From assembly GCA_016778895.1 (NCBI GenBank), contig JADHOR010000009.1, positions 1 through 64,000 of the forward strand: 64,000 nucleotides of DNA, in the 5' to 3' direction. A program made the position numbers and the translations under genes. Origin of the DNA: Candidatus Puniceispirillum sp. (GTDB lineage: Bacteria > Pseudomonadota > Alphaproteobacteria > Puniceispirillales > Puniceispirillaceae). A model generated the notes under the pieces. That model searched no databases and had not been told where the DNA came from. It saw only the letters and a program-made list of their open reading frames with translations. Positions 1 to 8,754 of this stretch are shown here, one piece after another (position 1 is the stretch's first letter; each line of letters begins with the position of its first letter).

Positions 1-220
1 GCCATTCGTGGCGCGGATTTCGGCTGAGAAACAACCGCCATAGCAGCAACGACATCGCCCCCATTAAAACCCCGCGCCATCCCATAAGCGCCCAGCGTTC
101 GAGGCCGGAAAGACGGATCACCAATGTATCGGGCGTTAGCACCAAGACCCCGATTAGCGCCAGGATCGTGCCAAAACGGTGCGGATTGTCAGCGAGTAAC
201 CTGGCAAAATATTGCGGCAT
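1..220 (-). CDS. EamA/DMT-family transporter, N-terminal fragment cut by the window edge
   Basis: On the minus strand an ATG at 220 opens a frame that runs off the left edge for 73 codons. It begins MPQYFARLLADNPHRFG and continues with a hydrophobic helix (TILALIGVLVLTPDTLVIRL), a short polar turn with LERWALMGWRG, and a second helix. This is the usual start of drug/metabolite (EamA) permeases, where helix 1 ends in a P-D/L-x-R-L segment and helix 2 starts with W-x-x-x-WRG. An AGGAA lies about 9 bases upstream. The rest of the 10-helix protein is outside the window, so the substrate cannot be judged. Confidence 0.75.
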   Translation of the reverse strand, partial: MPQYFARLLADNPHRFGTILALIGVLVLTPDTLVIRLSGLERWALMGWRGVLMGAMSLLLWRLFLSRNPRHEW

Positions 221-580
221 ATATTTTGTTCCTAAAGTAAAAAATTATGTGAGAGATTTCTGTGAGCTGTTGAAGTTGAGGATTATACTCTCACAAAAAG
301 GGCAACTGAACGAAGCGACATTGCCTCGTGACATCAGGAGGGTCAATTAGCATCACATGATCCATTGACGCACTTTACGGCGCTTTTAGATCTTAGTTTA
401 CGAACTCTGATATATCAATTTTTGACCCGTTATGATCAAAATGAGTGAAAATTAGATGCTACAGATCCCTTTATAGTCTCATAAAATCAGAGTTCATGGA
501 AATTGGGGCTGGACACCAATTAGCGCCTGGAATTATCGTCATTCTAGAGTTGAGATTAAGTTGGCTTCCATTTGGAGGAG
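221..580. other. AT-rich intergenic region with no supported gene
   Basis: This 360-bp stretch separates the divergent partial EamA gene from the phosphatase-like gene. Open frames starting near 168 and 445 have no recognisable domain, no convincing ribosome site and low-complexity composition. It must hold the promoters for both sides, but no clear -35/-10 pair stands out. Confidence 0.5.
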
Positions 581-697
581 ATGGAGGAAACGTCAGGAAC
601 TGCAGCTTTGGGTATGCTGATGCTTATTGTCTCCTTTGTAGTGAAATTGTTGTATCCCTTCGTCGAAAATTGGTTGGGTAAGAAGAGAAAATTTTAA
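581..697 (+). CDS. Possible 38-residue single-pass membrane protein
   Basis: ATG at 581 follows GGAGGAG closely (spacing is short, 2-3 bases). The 38-residue product has one hydrophobic helix of about 16 residues (LGMLMLIVSFVVKLLY) and a basic tail ending GKKRKF, a topology typical of small inner-membrane proteins with a cytoplasmic C-terminus. It ends 13 bases before the phosphatase-like gene and could be co-transcribed with it. No family is recognised, and the ORF may be chance. Confidence 0.3.
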   Translation: MEETSGTAALGMLMLIVSFVVKLLYPFVENWLGKKRKF

Positions 698-710
698 TGA
701 GCCAGGCAAC

Positions 711-1256
711 TTGACTTATGAGCCCCCATTTTTAGGTCCTCTGGATTTCGCCCCTACTTTAAAAGTAGGTTCCTCATCAGTCCTGATGACTCACATTCCG
801 GGTAGGAACCACATTGACCAAAAGGGTCAGCTTTGGAGAAGAAATATTGATGTTGACTTAACGTCATTCTCTGAATGGGGTGCGGTTGCAGTGGTTTGTC
901 TTGTTGAACAAAAAGAATTAAGCGCAATGGGAGTGCCAAACTATTTTGAGCATCTAGAAAATTCTGGGTTTATGCTGTTTCATTTTCCAATCAAAGATAT
1001 GTCTGCGCCAGCAGCTTCCTTTTTTAGCGCATGGAATTCAAGCAGTGAGAAGTTGATTAGTTTAATTTCCCAAGACTCAAAAATAGTAGTGCACTGTGCT
1101 GCAGGACTTGGACGAACAGGCATGTTCTGCGCAAGCCTTTTAAAGCGACAGGGGCATACGGCTGAAGATGCGATAAGAAAAGTAAGGGCAGTGAGGCCTG
1201 GAGCGATTGAGACTTTAGCGCAAGAGAACTTTGTCTTAAATTCTTCTTTGTGCTGA
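711..1256 (+). CDS. Protein-tyrosine / dual-specificity phosphatase-like protein
   Basis: 181 residues. The signature HCAAGLGRT lies at 128-136: Cys129 as nucleophile, five residues, then Arg135 (CX5R) and Thr136. A candidate general acid Asp96 sits in PIKDMSAP. The RPGAIET...QENF tail is typical of the CDKN3/PTP-like phosphatases of bacteria. The start is a TTG at 711 with a weak AGG upstream; the next ATG (786) would remove the beginning of the fold (the ...SVLMTHIPGR strand), so TTG is preferred. No kinase or capsule gene is nearby, so the substrate (phosphoprotein, nucleotide or other) is unknown. Confidence 0.75.
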   Translation: MTYEPPFLGPLDFAPTLKVGSSSVLMTHIPGRNHIDQKGQLWRRNIDVDLTSFSEWGAVAVVCLVEQKELSAMGVPNYFEHLENSGFMLFHFPIKDMSAPAASFFSAWNSSSEKLISLISQDSKIVVHCAAGLGRTGMFCASLLKRQGHTAEDAIRKVRAVRPGAIETLAQENFVLNSSLC

Positions 1257-1434
1257 ATTTTCCCCAGTCCCCCTCCCCCAAAACAGTAGCTCAATAGAAA
1301 GAAAAATTTTAAAAAACCAAAGAAAAGCTTGTCAAAAACTGTTTCTTCAGCCAAGCATCTAGGTATGCACGGCTCAGTCTAAGATGAAAGACCAGTGCCG
1401 AAGCGCAACTATAATTAAACAAAAGAGGGATGAA

Positions 1435-2451
1435 ATGAAGAGTACTTCATGGGTTATTGCTGGACTGACCAGTGTTTTGCTGGCTGGAACTGCGGGTGCC
1501 GCCACGTTGGATGATGTGCGAGCCAAAGGTGAATTAACGTGTATTGTGAATACTGGTCTGGCCGGGTTTGCTGCGCCAAATGATCAGGGTGTCTGGTCAG
1601 GGTTTGACATTGACTATTGCCGGGCTGTTGCAGCAGCTGTTTTGGGTGATTCTGGAAAAGTTGGGTTTGTGCCGGCAACCACAGCTGAACGATTTACCAA
1701 ACTTCGTGCGGGCGAAGGCGAAATCCTGTCAAGGAATACCACCTGGACATTTAGCCGTGATGTTGATTTGCAGCAAACCTTTGTTGGTGTGAATTATTAT
1801 GATGGTCAGGGCTTTATGGTGCCAGCATCTCTTGGTGTTACTTCTGCAACTCAGCTGGATGGGGCATCTGTTTGTATTCAAACAGGCACTACAACTGAGC
1901 TAAATCTGGCTGAATACTTCTCGCTGAACAAGATGAAATATGAGCCAGTGCCGATTGCAACCAATGCCGAAGCACAGTCCAACTATCTAGCTGGGCGCTG
2001 CGATGTTTACACAACAGACGCCTCCGGTCTGGCTGCGACCAAAGCTGCTTTTGACAATCCTAATGAGCACGTAGTGTTGCCGGAGGTTGTTTCAAAAGAG
2101 CCGCTTGGTCCTGTCGTGCGTCACGGGGATGATCAGTGGGCAGATATTGCCTCATGGACTTTGAAGGCAATGATGGTTGCTGAAGAATTAGGCATTACCT
2201 CACAGAATGCAGAAAAAATGAAAAACTCTGAGAACCCAGAAATTCGTCGCCTGCTTGGCGTAGATGAGTTGCAAGGTGTATCAGCGTTGGGCCTGTCACC
2301 TGACTGGGCTTACAACATTATTACCCAAGTAGGTAATTATGGCGAATCCTTCGAGCGGCATCTGGGCAAGAGCACTAAGCTTGGCCTTTCACGCGGTATT
2401 AATGCGTTAGCTAAGGATGGTGGTTTGCATTATGTTCCGCCGGTAAAATAA
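1435..2451 (+). CDS. aapJ: General L-amino-acid ABC transporter, periplasmic binding protein
   Basis: 338 residues. A signal peptide (MKSTSWVIAGLTSVLLAGTAGA, cut after the AGA) is followed by the AapJ/BztA pattern TLDDVRAKGELTCIVNTGLAGFAAPNDQG and GFDIDYCRAVAAAVLGD, the type I amino-acid binding fold. The ATG at 1435 is chosen over the in-frame ATG at 1384 because GAGGG lies 5 bases ahead of it and the signal peptide starts there. It is the first gene of aapJQMP. The family binds a broad range of polar L-amino acids (glutamate, aspartate, glutamine, others). A strong hairpin directly downstream probably keeps its mRNA more abundant than that of the permeases. Confidence 0.93.
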   Translation: MKSTSWVIAGLTSVLLAGTAGAATLDDVRAKGELTCIVNTGLAGFAAPNDQGVWSGFDIDYCRAVAAAVLGDSGKVGFVPATTAERFTKLRAGEGEILSRNTTWTFSRDVDLQQTFVGVNYYDGQGFMVPASLGVTSATQLDGASVCIQTGTTTELNLAEYFSLNKMKYEPVPIATNAEAQSNYLAGRCDVYTTDASGLAATKAAFDNPNEHVVLPEVVSKEPLGPVVRHGDDQWADIASWTLKAMMVAEELGITSQNAEKMKNSENPEIRRLLGVDELQGVSALGLSPDWAYNIITQVGNYGESFERHLGKSTKLGLSRGINALAKDGGLHYVPPVK

Positions 2452-2468
2452 TCGTTTGAATTCTACTC

Positions 2469-2511
2469 AGCAGCCCTTTTCCACAAAATAGGAAGAGGGC
2501 TGCTCTATTTT
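2469..2511 (+). terminator. Hairpin between aapJ and aapQ (attenuator or mRNA-stabilising)
   Basis: A 14-bp stem with one G-U pair, AGCAGCCCTTTTCC (2469-2482) against GGAAGAGGGCTGCT (2491-2504), with an 8-base loop and then CTATTTTT. It looks like an intrinsic terminator, yet it lies inside the operon, so partial read-through or 3'-end protection of the aapJ message is likely. Confidence 0.75.
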
Positions 2512-2572
2512 TAAATAGGTTTTTATTGAATGGTTTGGCTTCAAGCCAGGTACGTTTGAGAAGCGGTTCACA

Positions 2573-3736
2573 ATGTCCTATCTGAATTCCATGTGGCGCA
2601 ATGAGCAATCGCGCGGTGTTTTGATCCAGGTTTTTGTTCTGACCGGTTTCTTCGCTCTTTTTTCCTGGCTAATAGGTAATGTTATCAGCAATTTTACTTC
2701 GCTGAACAAGGGGTTTGGGTTTGATTTCCTGTTTCTGCCGGCTGGATATGATATCAACCAGACTTTGATTGAATACACTAATAGATCGACCCATTTGCGC
2801 GCCGCGATTGTGGGCTTACTGAATACTTTTCTTGTTGCGGCTGTTGGTGTTGCGCTGGCAACGCTACTGGGTTTTGTTCTGGGTGTCGCTCGGTTGTCGC
2901 GTAACTGGCTAATTAGCAAGCTAGCTTATATCTATATTGAGTTTACCCGTAATGTACCGGTTTTATTGCATATTCTGCTCTGGCACGGGATTATCGTAAA
3001 TACCATGCCGCACCCGCGACAGGCACTGACCATCGGTGAAGTTCTATTTTTGACCAATCGTGGGCTTTATGTACCCAAGCCGATAGCCGAAACAGGCATA
3101 GGGCTAGTTTGGCTGGGCGTTGTAGCCGCGCTGTTTTTCTCAGTTGGACTTGCCCGCTATTCCCGCGCCCGCCAACGTCAGTCCGGTTTGCAGTGGCCGG
3201 TTTTTCGTATCAACCTGGTAATTTGGATTTTGCTGCCGACGCTGGCGTTTTTTCTTGCTGGCCAGCCAGTGTCGCTAAACCTTCCCGTGCTTAAGGGCTT
3301 TAATTTTCGTGGTGGGATTCAACTGCCGCCGGAATTTGTGGCTCTTACTTTTGCGCTAGCGATTTATACAGCTGCTTTTATTGGCGAGATTGTGCGTGCC
3401 GGTATTGTCGCGGTAGACAAGGGCCAGAGAGAGGCAGCAGAGGCAATAGGCCTGAAGCCAGGTCAGGTGATGAATGAGGTAATTCTGCCGCAGGCGCGCC
3501 GCATTATTATTCCGCCTTTGACCTCGCAATATCTGAATTTGACCAAAAATTCCTCATTGGCTATTGCTATCGGCTATATGGATATTGTGGCCACGCTGGG
3601 CGGTATTACGCTGAATCAGACTGGCCGGGAGATGGAGGCCATGCTGATGGTAATGGGGATTTACCTCATTATTTCATTGCTGATTTCTGCACTCATGAAC
3701 TGGTATAATAGCCGCGTGCGGCTTGTAGGACGGTAG
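2573..3736 (+). CDS. aapQ: General L-amino-acid ABC transporter, permease (AapQ/BztB)
   Basis: 387 residues, the usual size for AapQ/BztB. It is a polytopic inner-membrane protein. The long periplasmic segment around residues 40-70 (LNKGFGFDFLFLPAGYDINQTLIEY) is typical of this branch. The EAA loop EAAEAIGLKPGQVMNEVILPQA that contacts the ATPase lies at about 300-321. It would form the translocation channel with AapM, driven by AapP. It lies 10 bases upstream of aapM. The ribosome site before ATG 2573 is weak (GAGAAG about 14 bases away), which suits lower expression than the binding protein. Confidence 0.92.
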   Translation: MSYLNSMWRNEQSRGVLIQVFVLTGFFALFSWLIGNVISNFTSLNKGFGFDFLFLPAGYDINQTLIEYTNRSTHLRAAIVGLLNTFLVAAVGVALATLLGFVLGVARLSRNWLISKLAYIYIEFTRNVPVLLHILLWHGIIVNTMPHPRQALTIGEVLFLTNRGLYVPKPIAETGIGLVWLGVVAALFFSVGLARYSRARQRQSGLQWPVFRINLVIWILLPTLAFFLAGQPVSLNLPVLKGFNFRGGIQLPPEFVALTFALAIYTAAFIGEIVRAGIVAVDKGQREAAEAIGLKPGQVMNEVILPQARRIIIPPLTSQYLNLTKNSSLAIAIGYMDIVATLGGITLNQTGREMEAMLMVMGIYLIISLLISALMNWYNSRVRLVGR

Positions 3737-3745
3737 GGACAAGCT

Positions 3746-4876
3746 ATGGCACCACAAAGATCACAAAGCGCTAGAGGATACGTTGCTAAAGTCAGCCTTC
3801 CAGCTTTGCCTCCTCCGATTGGCACGAGTGGTTTGATAGGATGGTTGCGGCAGAATCTGTTTTATAATCTCACCAATTCATTGATGACCATTTTTACAGT
3901 CGTGCTACTATGGCTGTTGGTCAGTTCCGCGTCTGGCTGGTTTGTCATTGATGCAGTAATGCAGGCTGGTAGTAAACAGGAATGCCTGAAGATTGATAGT
4001 GGAGCTTGCTGGGCAGTGATTGGTAAGCGTATTGAACAATTTATGTTCGGCTTTTATCCAGAGGCAGAGCGTTGGAGGCCACTAGTCTGTTTTTTGCTGT
4101 TGTTTGTGGCTATCGGCCCACTGCTCCTGCCCAGTTTTCCAGCTCGTCGTCAGATGCTCTGGTTTAGTGCGATTTATCCGGTTTTGACGGGCGTGCTGTT
4201 GCTTGGTGGCGCGTTTGGACTGCCTCCGGTCAAGACAGCGTTGTTTGGTGGGTTTATGCTAACGTTGATTGTAGGGGTGACGGGCATTGCTGCCTCGTTG
4301 CCGTTAGGGATACTGCTAGCGCTTGGCAGACAGTCCAAATTGCTTGCGGTGCGCACTCTGTCGGTTATGTTTATCGAATTCATGCGCGGTGTGCCGCTGA
4401 TCACCTTGCTGTTTGTGGCGTCGACCATGCTGAATTATTTTCTGCCCCCTGGCACGCATTTTGATTTGCTGTTGCGGGTGCTGATTATGGTGACCTTTTT
4501 CTCAGCTGCATACATCGCTGAAGTGATACGCGGTGGCCTGCAAGCTATCCCGGCTGGCCAGTATGAGGCAGCTCAAAGTATTGGGTTGAATTACTGGCAG
4601 ACAACCAGGCTGGTCACGCTTCCTCAAGCGTTGAAAATATCCATTCCCGGTATCGTAAACACCTTTATTGGGCTTTATAAAGATACCACGCTGGTTATCG
4701 TTATCGGATTGCTAGACCCGCTGGGCATAGGCCGTGCCGCGCTAGCTGATGCCAACTGGAATGGTCTCTCTAATGAGATTTACTTGTTTGTTGCATTGTT
4801 TTTCTTTGTCAGTTGTTTTGCCATGTCGCGCTATTCGCTCTGGTTGGAAAAGCGACTGGCAACCGAACACCGATAG
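3746..4876 (+). CDS. aapM: General L-amino-acid ABC transporter, permease (AapM/BztC)
   Basis: 376 residues. The N-terminal domain has several helices and a large insert with the polar segment around residues 75-110; the conserved permease core follows from about residue 170 (GGFMLTLIVGVTGIAASLPLG). The EAA loop is QYEAAQSIGLNYWQTTRLVTLPQA near residue 272. This is the second half of the amino-acid channel. The gene ends 9 bases before aapP and shares its operon. Confidence 0.92.
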   Translation: MAPQRSQSARGYVAKVSLPALPPPIGTSGLIGWLRQNLFYNLTNSLMTIFTVVLLWLLVSSASGWFVIDAVMQAGSKQECLKIDSGACWAVIGKRIEQFMFGFYPEAERWRPLVCFLLLFVAIGPLLLPSFPARRQMLWFSAIYPVLTGVLLLGGAFGLPPVKTALFGGFMLTLIVGVTGIAASLPLGILLALGRQSKLLAVRTLSVMFIEFMRGVPLITLLFVASTMLNYFLPPGTHFDLLLRVLIMVTFFSAAYIAEVIRGGLQAIPAGQYEAAQSIGLNYWQTTRLVTLPQALKISIPGIVNTFIGLYKDTTLVIVIGLLDPLGIGRAALADANWNGLSNEIYLFVALFFFVSCFAMSRYSLWLEKRLATEHR

Positions 4877-4885
4877 GAGAAGGCT

Positions 4886-5734
4886 ATGACACCGCCATCC
4901 GCATCCAAAAGGACCGCTCGTAAAACAGCTGCCAGGTCAAAAGCTAAAAATGGAGTTAAAGAGAAGACTGCTCCAAAAAGGTCTGGCAAGGCTGGAAATA
5001 TGTCGGTGATCAAGATTGGACAGATGAATAAATGGTATGGCGATTTCCATGTATTGCGCGATATCAATCTAGAGGTTTATGAAGGCGAACGGATTGTCAT
5101 TTGTGGGCCGTCTGGGTCTGGCAAATCCACCCTGATTCGTTGTATTAACCGTCTGGAAGTGCATCACAAGGGTTGTATTATTGTCAATAATACTGAGCTA
5201 ACTTCAGATTTGAAAAATCTGGAAACCATCCGAAAGAACGTCGGCATGGTTTTTCAATCATTTAACCTGTTTCCGCATCTGACGGTCCTGGAAAATTGCA
5301 CGTTGGGCCCAATTTGGGTGCACAAGATGCCACAGGCTGAGGCAGAAGCTCTTGCCATGGAATATTTGGAGAGGGTGCGGATTCCAGAACAGGCTGGCAA
5401 ATATCCCGGCCAGTTGTCCGGGGGCCAACAGCAGCGCGTGGCTATTGCCCGTTCTTTATGTATGAAGCCCAATATCATGCTGTTTGACGAGCCGACTTCA
5501 GCCCTCGATCCTGAAATGATTAAAGAGGTGCTGGACACGATGATTGAGCTCGCCGAAACCGGCATGACAATGCTGGTAGTCACGCATGAGATGGGCTTTG
5601 CCAATAAGGTTGCTGACCGGGTAATTTTTATGGATGAGGGGCAGATCGTTGAGCAGAACGAGCCAGAAGCTTTCTTTAATAACCCGCAATCAGACCGTAC
5701 CAAATCATTCCTGAGCCAGATTTTAGGTCACTAA
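4886..5734 (+). CDS. aapP: General L-amino-acid ABC transporter, ATPase, with basic N-terminal extension
   Basis: 282 residues. The ABC domain starts near residue 40. Walker A GPSGSGKS is at 74-81, signature LSGGQ at 177-181 and Walker B IMLFDEP at 197-203. Preceding it is an unusual 38-residue tail ([20 protein letters not shown] and on to residue 38) with 12 Lys/Arg and one acidic residue. The ATG at 4886 has an excellent AGGAGAAGG ribosome site. An in-frame ATG at 5000 would give the family's normal length but has only a weak site, so the extended form is favoured. It powers AapQM. Confidence 0.93.
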   Translation: MTPPSASKRTARKTAARSKAKNGVKEKTAPKRSGKAGNMSVIKIGQMNKWYGDFHVLRDINLEVYEGERIVICGPSGSGKSTLIRCINRLEVHHKGCIIVNNTELTSDLKNLETIRKNVGMVFQSFNLFPHLTVLENCTLGPIWVHKMPQAEAEALAMEYLERVRIPEQAGKYPGQLSGGQQQRVAIARSLCMKPNIMLFDEPTSALDPEMIKEVLDTMIELAETGMTMLVVTHEMGFANKVADRVIFMDEGQIVEQNEPEAFFNNPQSDRTKSFLSQILGH

Positions 5735-5810
5735 AAACTGGCTGACCTGATCTTGGGTTGGATGTTTTAGGGCGCCATGATTCTGCTTGATGCCGTCATT
5801 AGTCTTAATA

Positions 5811-6743
5811 TCATTGTTTTCCTTGGCGGCGCCTGCCGAGCTGGGCAATGAATAATCCGCTTAAAATCACCACTAACGCCATCAGGAAATGTCCGGGCAG
5901 CGCATCATCCAGAACGATGGCACCGATCACTACCGCCCATACCGGCACCTGATAATTTACTAGTGATAAAAATGGTGGCCCGGCGCGCCGCACAAGAACC
6001 GTCAGCAAAATAGTTGCAATCGCTGTTGGGAATATTGCCAGATAAGCAAGGCCGGCAAAAGCAATGTCAGCGGGTGGTGTGGGAACGCCGTCGATGATTA
6101 GCGCCGCTGGAATGAGGATAATCCCACCAAGCATCAATCCTGCCGCAGCAAAAGACAGCGCGCTGACAGGCGGGCATAGGCGGGTGATGATGCTGCCAAT
6201 TGCGTAGCAGGCGCTTGCCGTAATACAGGCAAACTGGGCGGTAAACATAAGCGGTGATGGTGTCGTGCTGGCCAGAATCTTGTCACCACCGATCAGCAGC
6301 ACCACGCCCATAAAACCGAATAAAAACCCGACAATTTTGATGCGGCTCATCACTTCGCCCGGAACTAGGAAATGGCTCAACGGCAGCACGAATAATGGCA
6401 CAACTGCCATGCTAATGCCGGCAAATCCAGAGGTCACAATTTGCTGTCCCCATGATAGCAAGCAGAATGGAATGGCGTTGGTAAAGAAGGCCATGCCAAG
6501 ACAATGTAACCAGATACGCCGATCGGTCGCGGTACGAAAACGCGGCAGCCCATCACCATAGGCAATCGCAATAAAAACAAGAATAAGGCCGGCGGCGGCG
6601 ACGCGTCCAGCAGCGACGGTCACCGGGCCAAATCCGGTCAGGGCCAACTCGACGCCAAGGAAGCTGGCTCCCCAGATTGCGCCAAGCGTGATCAGGATTG
6701 TCCAGTTTATAATCATCGCATGTGGTGGGGTAGGAATTCGCAT
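5811..6743 (-). CDS. EamA/DMT-family permease
   Basis: About 310 residues with ten predicted helices in two EamA repeats. The N-terminus MIINWTILITLGAIWGASFLGVELAL and the second-repeat motifs ACYAIGSIITRLC and GLAYLAIFPTAIATILL are typical of drug/metabolite exporters. The frame is open back to a TTG at 6779; ATG 6743 is chosen, with a GAGAGGA lying rather far (14 bases) upstream, and ATG 6716 is also possible. It converges on the aap operon. The family moves amino acids, metabolites or drugs; nothing here fixes the substrate. Confidence 0.8.
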   Translation of the reverse strand: MRIPTPPHAMIINWTILITLGAIWGASFLGVELALTGFGPVTVAAGRVAAAGLILVFIAIAYGDGLPRFRTATDRRIWLHCLGMAFFTNAIPFCLLSWGQQIVTSGFAGISMAVVPLFVLPLSHFLVPGEVMSRIKIVGFLFGFMGVVLLIGGDKILASTTPSPLMFTAQFACITASACYAIGSIITRLCPPVSALSFAAAGLMLGGIILIPAALIIDGVPTPPADIAFAGLAYLAIFPTAIATILLTVLVRRAGPPFLSLVNYQVPVWAVVIGAIVLDDALPGHFLMALVVILSGLFIAQLGRRRQGKQ

Positions 6744-7002
6744 AGGCGCCAAGCTAGTCCTCTCACAGTCTAAAATCAAAGGGAATTAGACCATGCTGGT
6801 ACCGCAATTGAGGCAAACCCTGCAACTCTAATTGAACCGCGCTGGCGATTGACAGATTGGCATCATCGCTGGCACTCTTAACCCGTTGATCGTGGTGGCA
6901 ATTTAGGAACATTGCGAGGCCAATATATCCTGTGGCCACTATTATCGCGTTACCGGGGTGCGAGCCGCCGGGATGCGCCTTTTTGAGGTGGGGTATTATG
7001 AA

Positions 7003-7575
7003 ATGCGGCGTGTGATTGTTGCCATTACGGGTGCATCTGGAGTTATTTACGGCATTAGGGCGCTGGAGTTGCTAAGGGCGGTTGATGATGTCCAAACCCA
7101 TGTGATTGTTACGCCGTCCGGGTTTCGCACAGCCCTTGCCGAGGTTGATTATGAACCTGATAAGATTCGCGCGCTTGCCGATCATCTCTATAATCATAAA
7201 GATATTGGGGCGGCCATTTCATCTGGCTCCTTCCATACAAATGGTATGCTTGTTGCTCCATGTTCGATCAAAACCCTGAGCGCGATTGCCAATTGTTTTA
7301 ATGAAGAACTGACCGCACGGGCGGCTGATGTGTGCCTTAAAGAGCGCCGCCGTGTCGTGCTGATGCTGCGCGAAACACCGCTTCATGCCGGCCATATAAG
7401 GCTGATGGATCAGGCCACCCAAAGCGGTGCTATTATCATGCCGCCAGTTCCCGGATTTTACGCACGGCCAGAAACGCTCGATGATATGATCAATCAAAGC
7501 GTGGGGCGCGCGCTTGATCTGCTTGATATACAGTTACCAACTGTCAAGCGCTGGACAGGTTCGGGCGTAGATTAG
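7003..7575 (+). CDS. ubiX: Flavin prenyltransferase UbiX
   Basis: 190 residues, exactly the family length from ATG 7003, which has GAGGTGGGG about 10 bases upstream; the in-frame GTG at 6958 is less likely. The FMN-binding N-terminus RRVIVAITGASGVIYGIRALE, the HTNGMLVAPCSIKTLSAIA segment and the C-terminal IMPPVPGFYARPETLDDMI are diagnostic. UbiX joins a dimethylallyl group to FMN to make the prenyl-FMN cofactor used by UbiD-type decarboxylases in ubiquinone synthesis or aromatic-acid metabolism. No ubiD lies in the window, so it must act on a partner encoded elsewhere. Confidence 0.92.
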   Translation: MRRVIVAITGASGVIYGIRALELLRAVDDVQTHVIVTPSGFRTALAEVDYEPDKIRALADHLYNHKDIGAAISSGSFHTNGMLVAPCSIKTLSAIANCFNEELTARAADVCLKERRRVVLMLRETPLHAGHIRLMDQATQSGAIIMPPVPGFYARPETLDDMINQSVGRALDLLDIQLPTVKRWTGSGVD

Positions 7576-7583
7576 AGCTTGCT

Positions 7584-8114
7584 TTAGCTGGTGCCGATGC
7601 TGCTAATGCCAAGCGCGGCGGTTGCAATCAGTTTGATATGATCAGCCTGGTTTGGGGTAACCGGATGCTGGCTGCTGGCTGTCACAACAATGCCGATTGC
7701 ATCGATTAGTGCTGGCAAAGTTACAGGTGAATTATCTTGGTTGGCGGCGGGAAGGGCATCTGCCCAGATTTGCATCATTTCAATCTGAATTTTTTCGGCG
7801 GCAAGCTCGGCGGCCTTTACCTTGTTGCGCAGCTCATCAGTGATTTCGTTCGGGGCAGGATGCGGGCCAGTTTTCAGACGCGTGCGTATGCGGCGAAGCG
7901 ATTGCACAATCTCGGTTTGCCACGGGCGGGCCAGTGATTGAAGATTAACGAATGCATTATTGCCGATGTGTTTATTCTGCAAACAGGCATAGGCGACGGA
8001 AAGCATCAACGGCACATCAACATGAGCGTCTTCTTGCAAGCCAAGGCACGCTGCCGCAACCCCATCACGTTGATAAACCGTTACGGCAAATGACCAAAGA
8101 GTTGTTATCGTCAT
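7584..8114 (-). CDS. TIGR02444-family protein of unknown function
   Basis: 176 residues. It starts LWSFAVTVYQRDGVAAACLGLQEDAHVDVPLMLSVAY, matching the TIGR02444/DUF2390 pattern (W-x-F-A-x-x-x-Y...V-x-x-x-CL-x-LQ-D...DVxLLL). It is a soluble, mainly helical protein with no catalytic motif I recognise. It is convergent with ubiX, 8 bases apart, which suggests overlapping 3' ends. Some family members sit beside ABC-F ATPase genes; that neighbour is absent here. Confidence 0.7.
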   Translation of the reverse strand: MTITTLWSFAVTVYQRDGVAAACLGLQEDAHVDVPLMLSVAYACLQNKHIGNNAFVNLQSLARPWQTEIVQSLRRIRTRLKTGPHPAPNEITDELRNKVKAAELAAEKIQIEMMQIWADALPAANQDNSPVTLPALIDAIGIVVTASSQHPVTPNQADHIKLIATAALGISSIGTS

Positions 8115-8165
8115 TATCTTGATCTTAACCTTAATCTGCGCTGTCGCCGCATCATGACTGTCATT

Positions 8166-8402
8166 CTAGCGGTACAGTGTGATGATTGCCCAGATGAGAT
8201 AGAGTGCCGCCAGAAAGGTGATTATCATGTGGATTTTGCTGATCCGGACATCATCGCCAAGCCAGCCTTTTTTTCGATTTTTTTCAAGTTGTGGCCGCGC
8301 TGGTGCTGGATCTGCTCCGCCGGTAATTCGTGTTTTTAGCCTGATGAAAACCGCGTAAAGCAAGACGATCAGAATGGCGAAGATAATCAGTTTGCCAATC
8401 AT
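8166..8402 (-). CDS. Small two-helix membrane protein, unknown function
   Basis: From ATG 8402 (AAGGG about 9 bases upstream) the product is 78 residues. It has a hydrophobic helix at about 3-20 (GKLIIFAILIVLLYAVFI), a polar basic loop with PAPARPQLEKNRKKGWLGDD, and a second helix near the C-terminus (MIITFLAALYLIWAIITLY). The frame is open further upstream to 8492 but that part looks non-coding. It probably follows the same promoter as the TIGR02444 gene. No family recognised. Confidence 0.5.
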   Translation of the reverse strand: MIGKLIIFAILIVLLYAVFIRLKTRITGGADPAPARPQLEKNRKKGWLGDDVRISKIHMIITFLAALYLIWAIITLYR

Positions 8403-8754
8403 TAGCGCTACCCTTAATGTGACCCTGGCCGAGACATGCCGCCGCAGATAATCAGCAGAAACAACAGCGGTTATAGCATGGCTGCTGCTCAAACCCTAGA
8501 ATCATATTAACGCTGGCATGGTTGAGGCCAGTGTTTTGATCTGGCCAGTAAGGGTGCGCTAAAACATCGCAGCGATTGGGCCTTCACATTTGTCAGTTTC
8601 AGGCCTAACTAACGATAATGCGAGCTGGTACCAGCCAGACTCAAAATACAAACATTCAATAACAACTGGTTTTTGGGAGCAATGATGTCCGTGAAAAGGC
8701 GTGTCCTTTTTGCGATACTGTCATGTGCGTTCAAAGGCCTGTCCGGAGATAAAA

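Noticed and set aside
168-681. Open frames of 60 and 78 codons before the phosphatase gene
   Set aside because: No domain, no ribosome site of note, composition like intergenic DNA; the first overlaps the start of the divergent EamA gene.
1384-1434. Earlier ATG start for the amino-acid binding protein
   Set aside because: It would place 17 polar residues before a proper signal peptide; the ribosome site belongs to ATG 1435.
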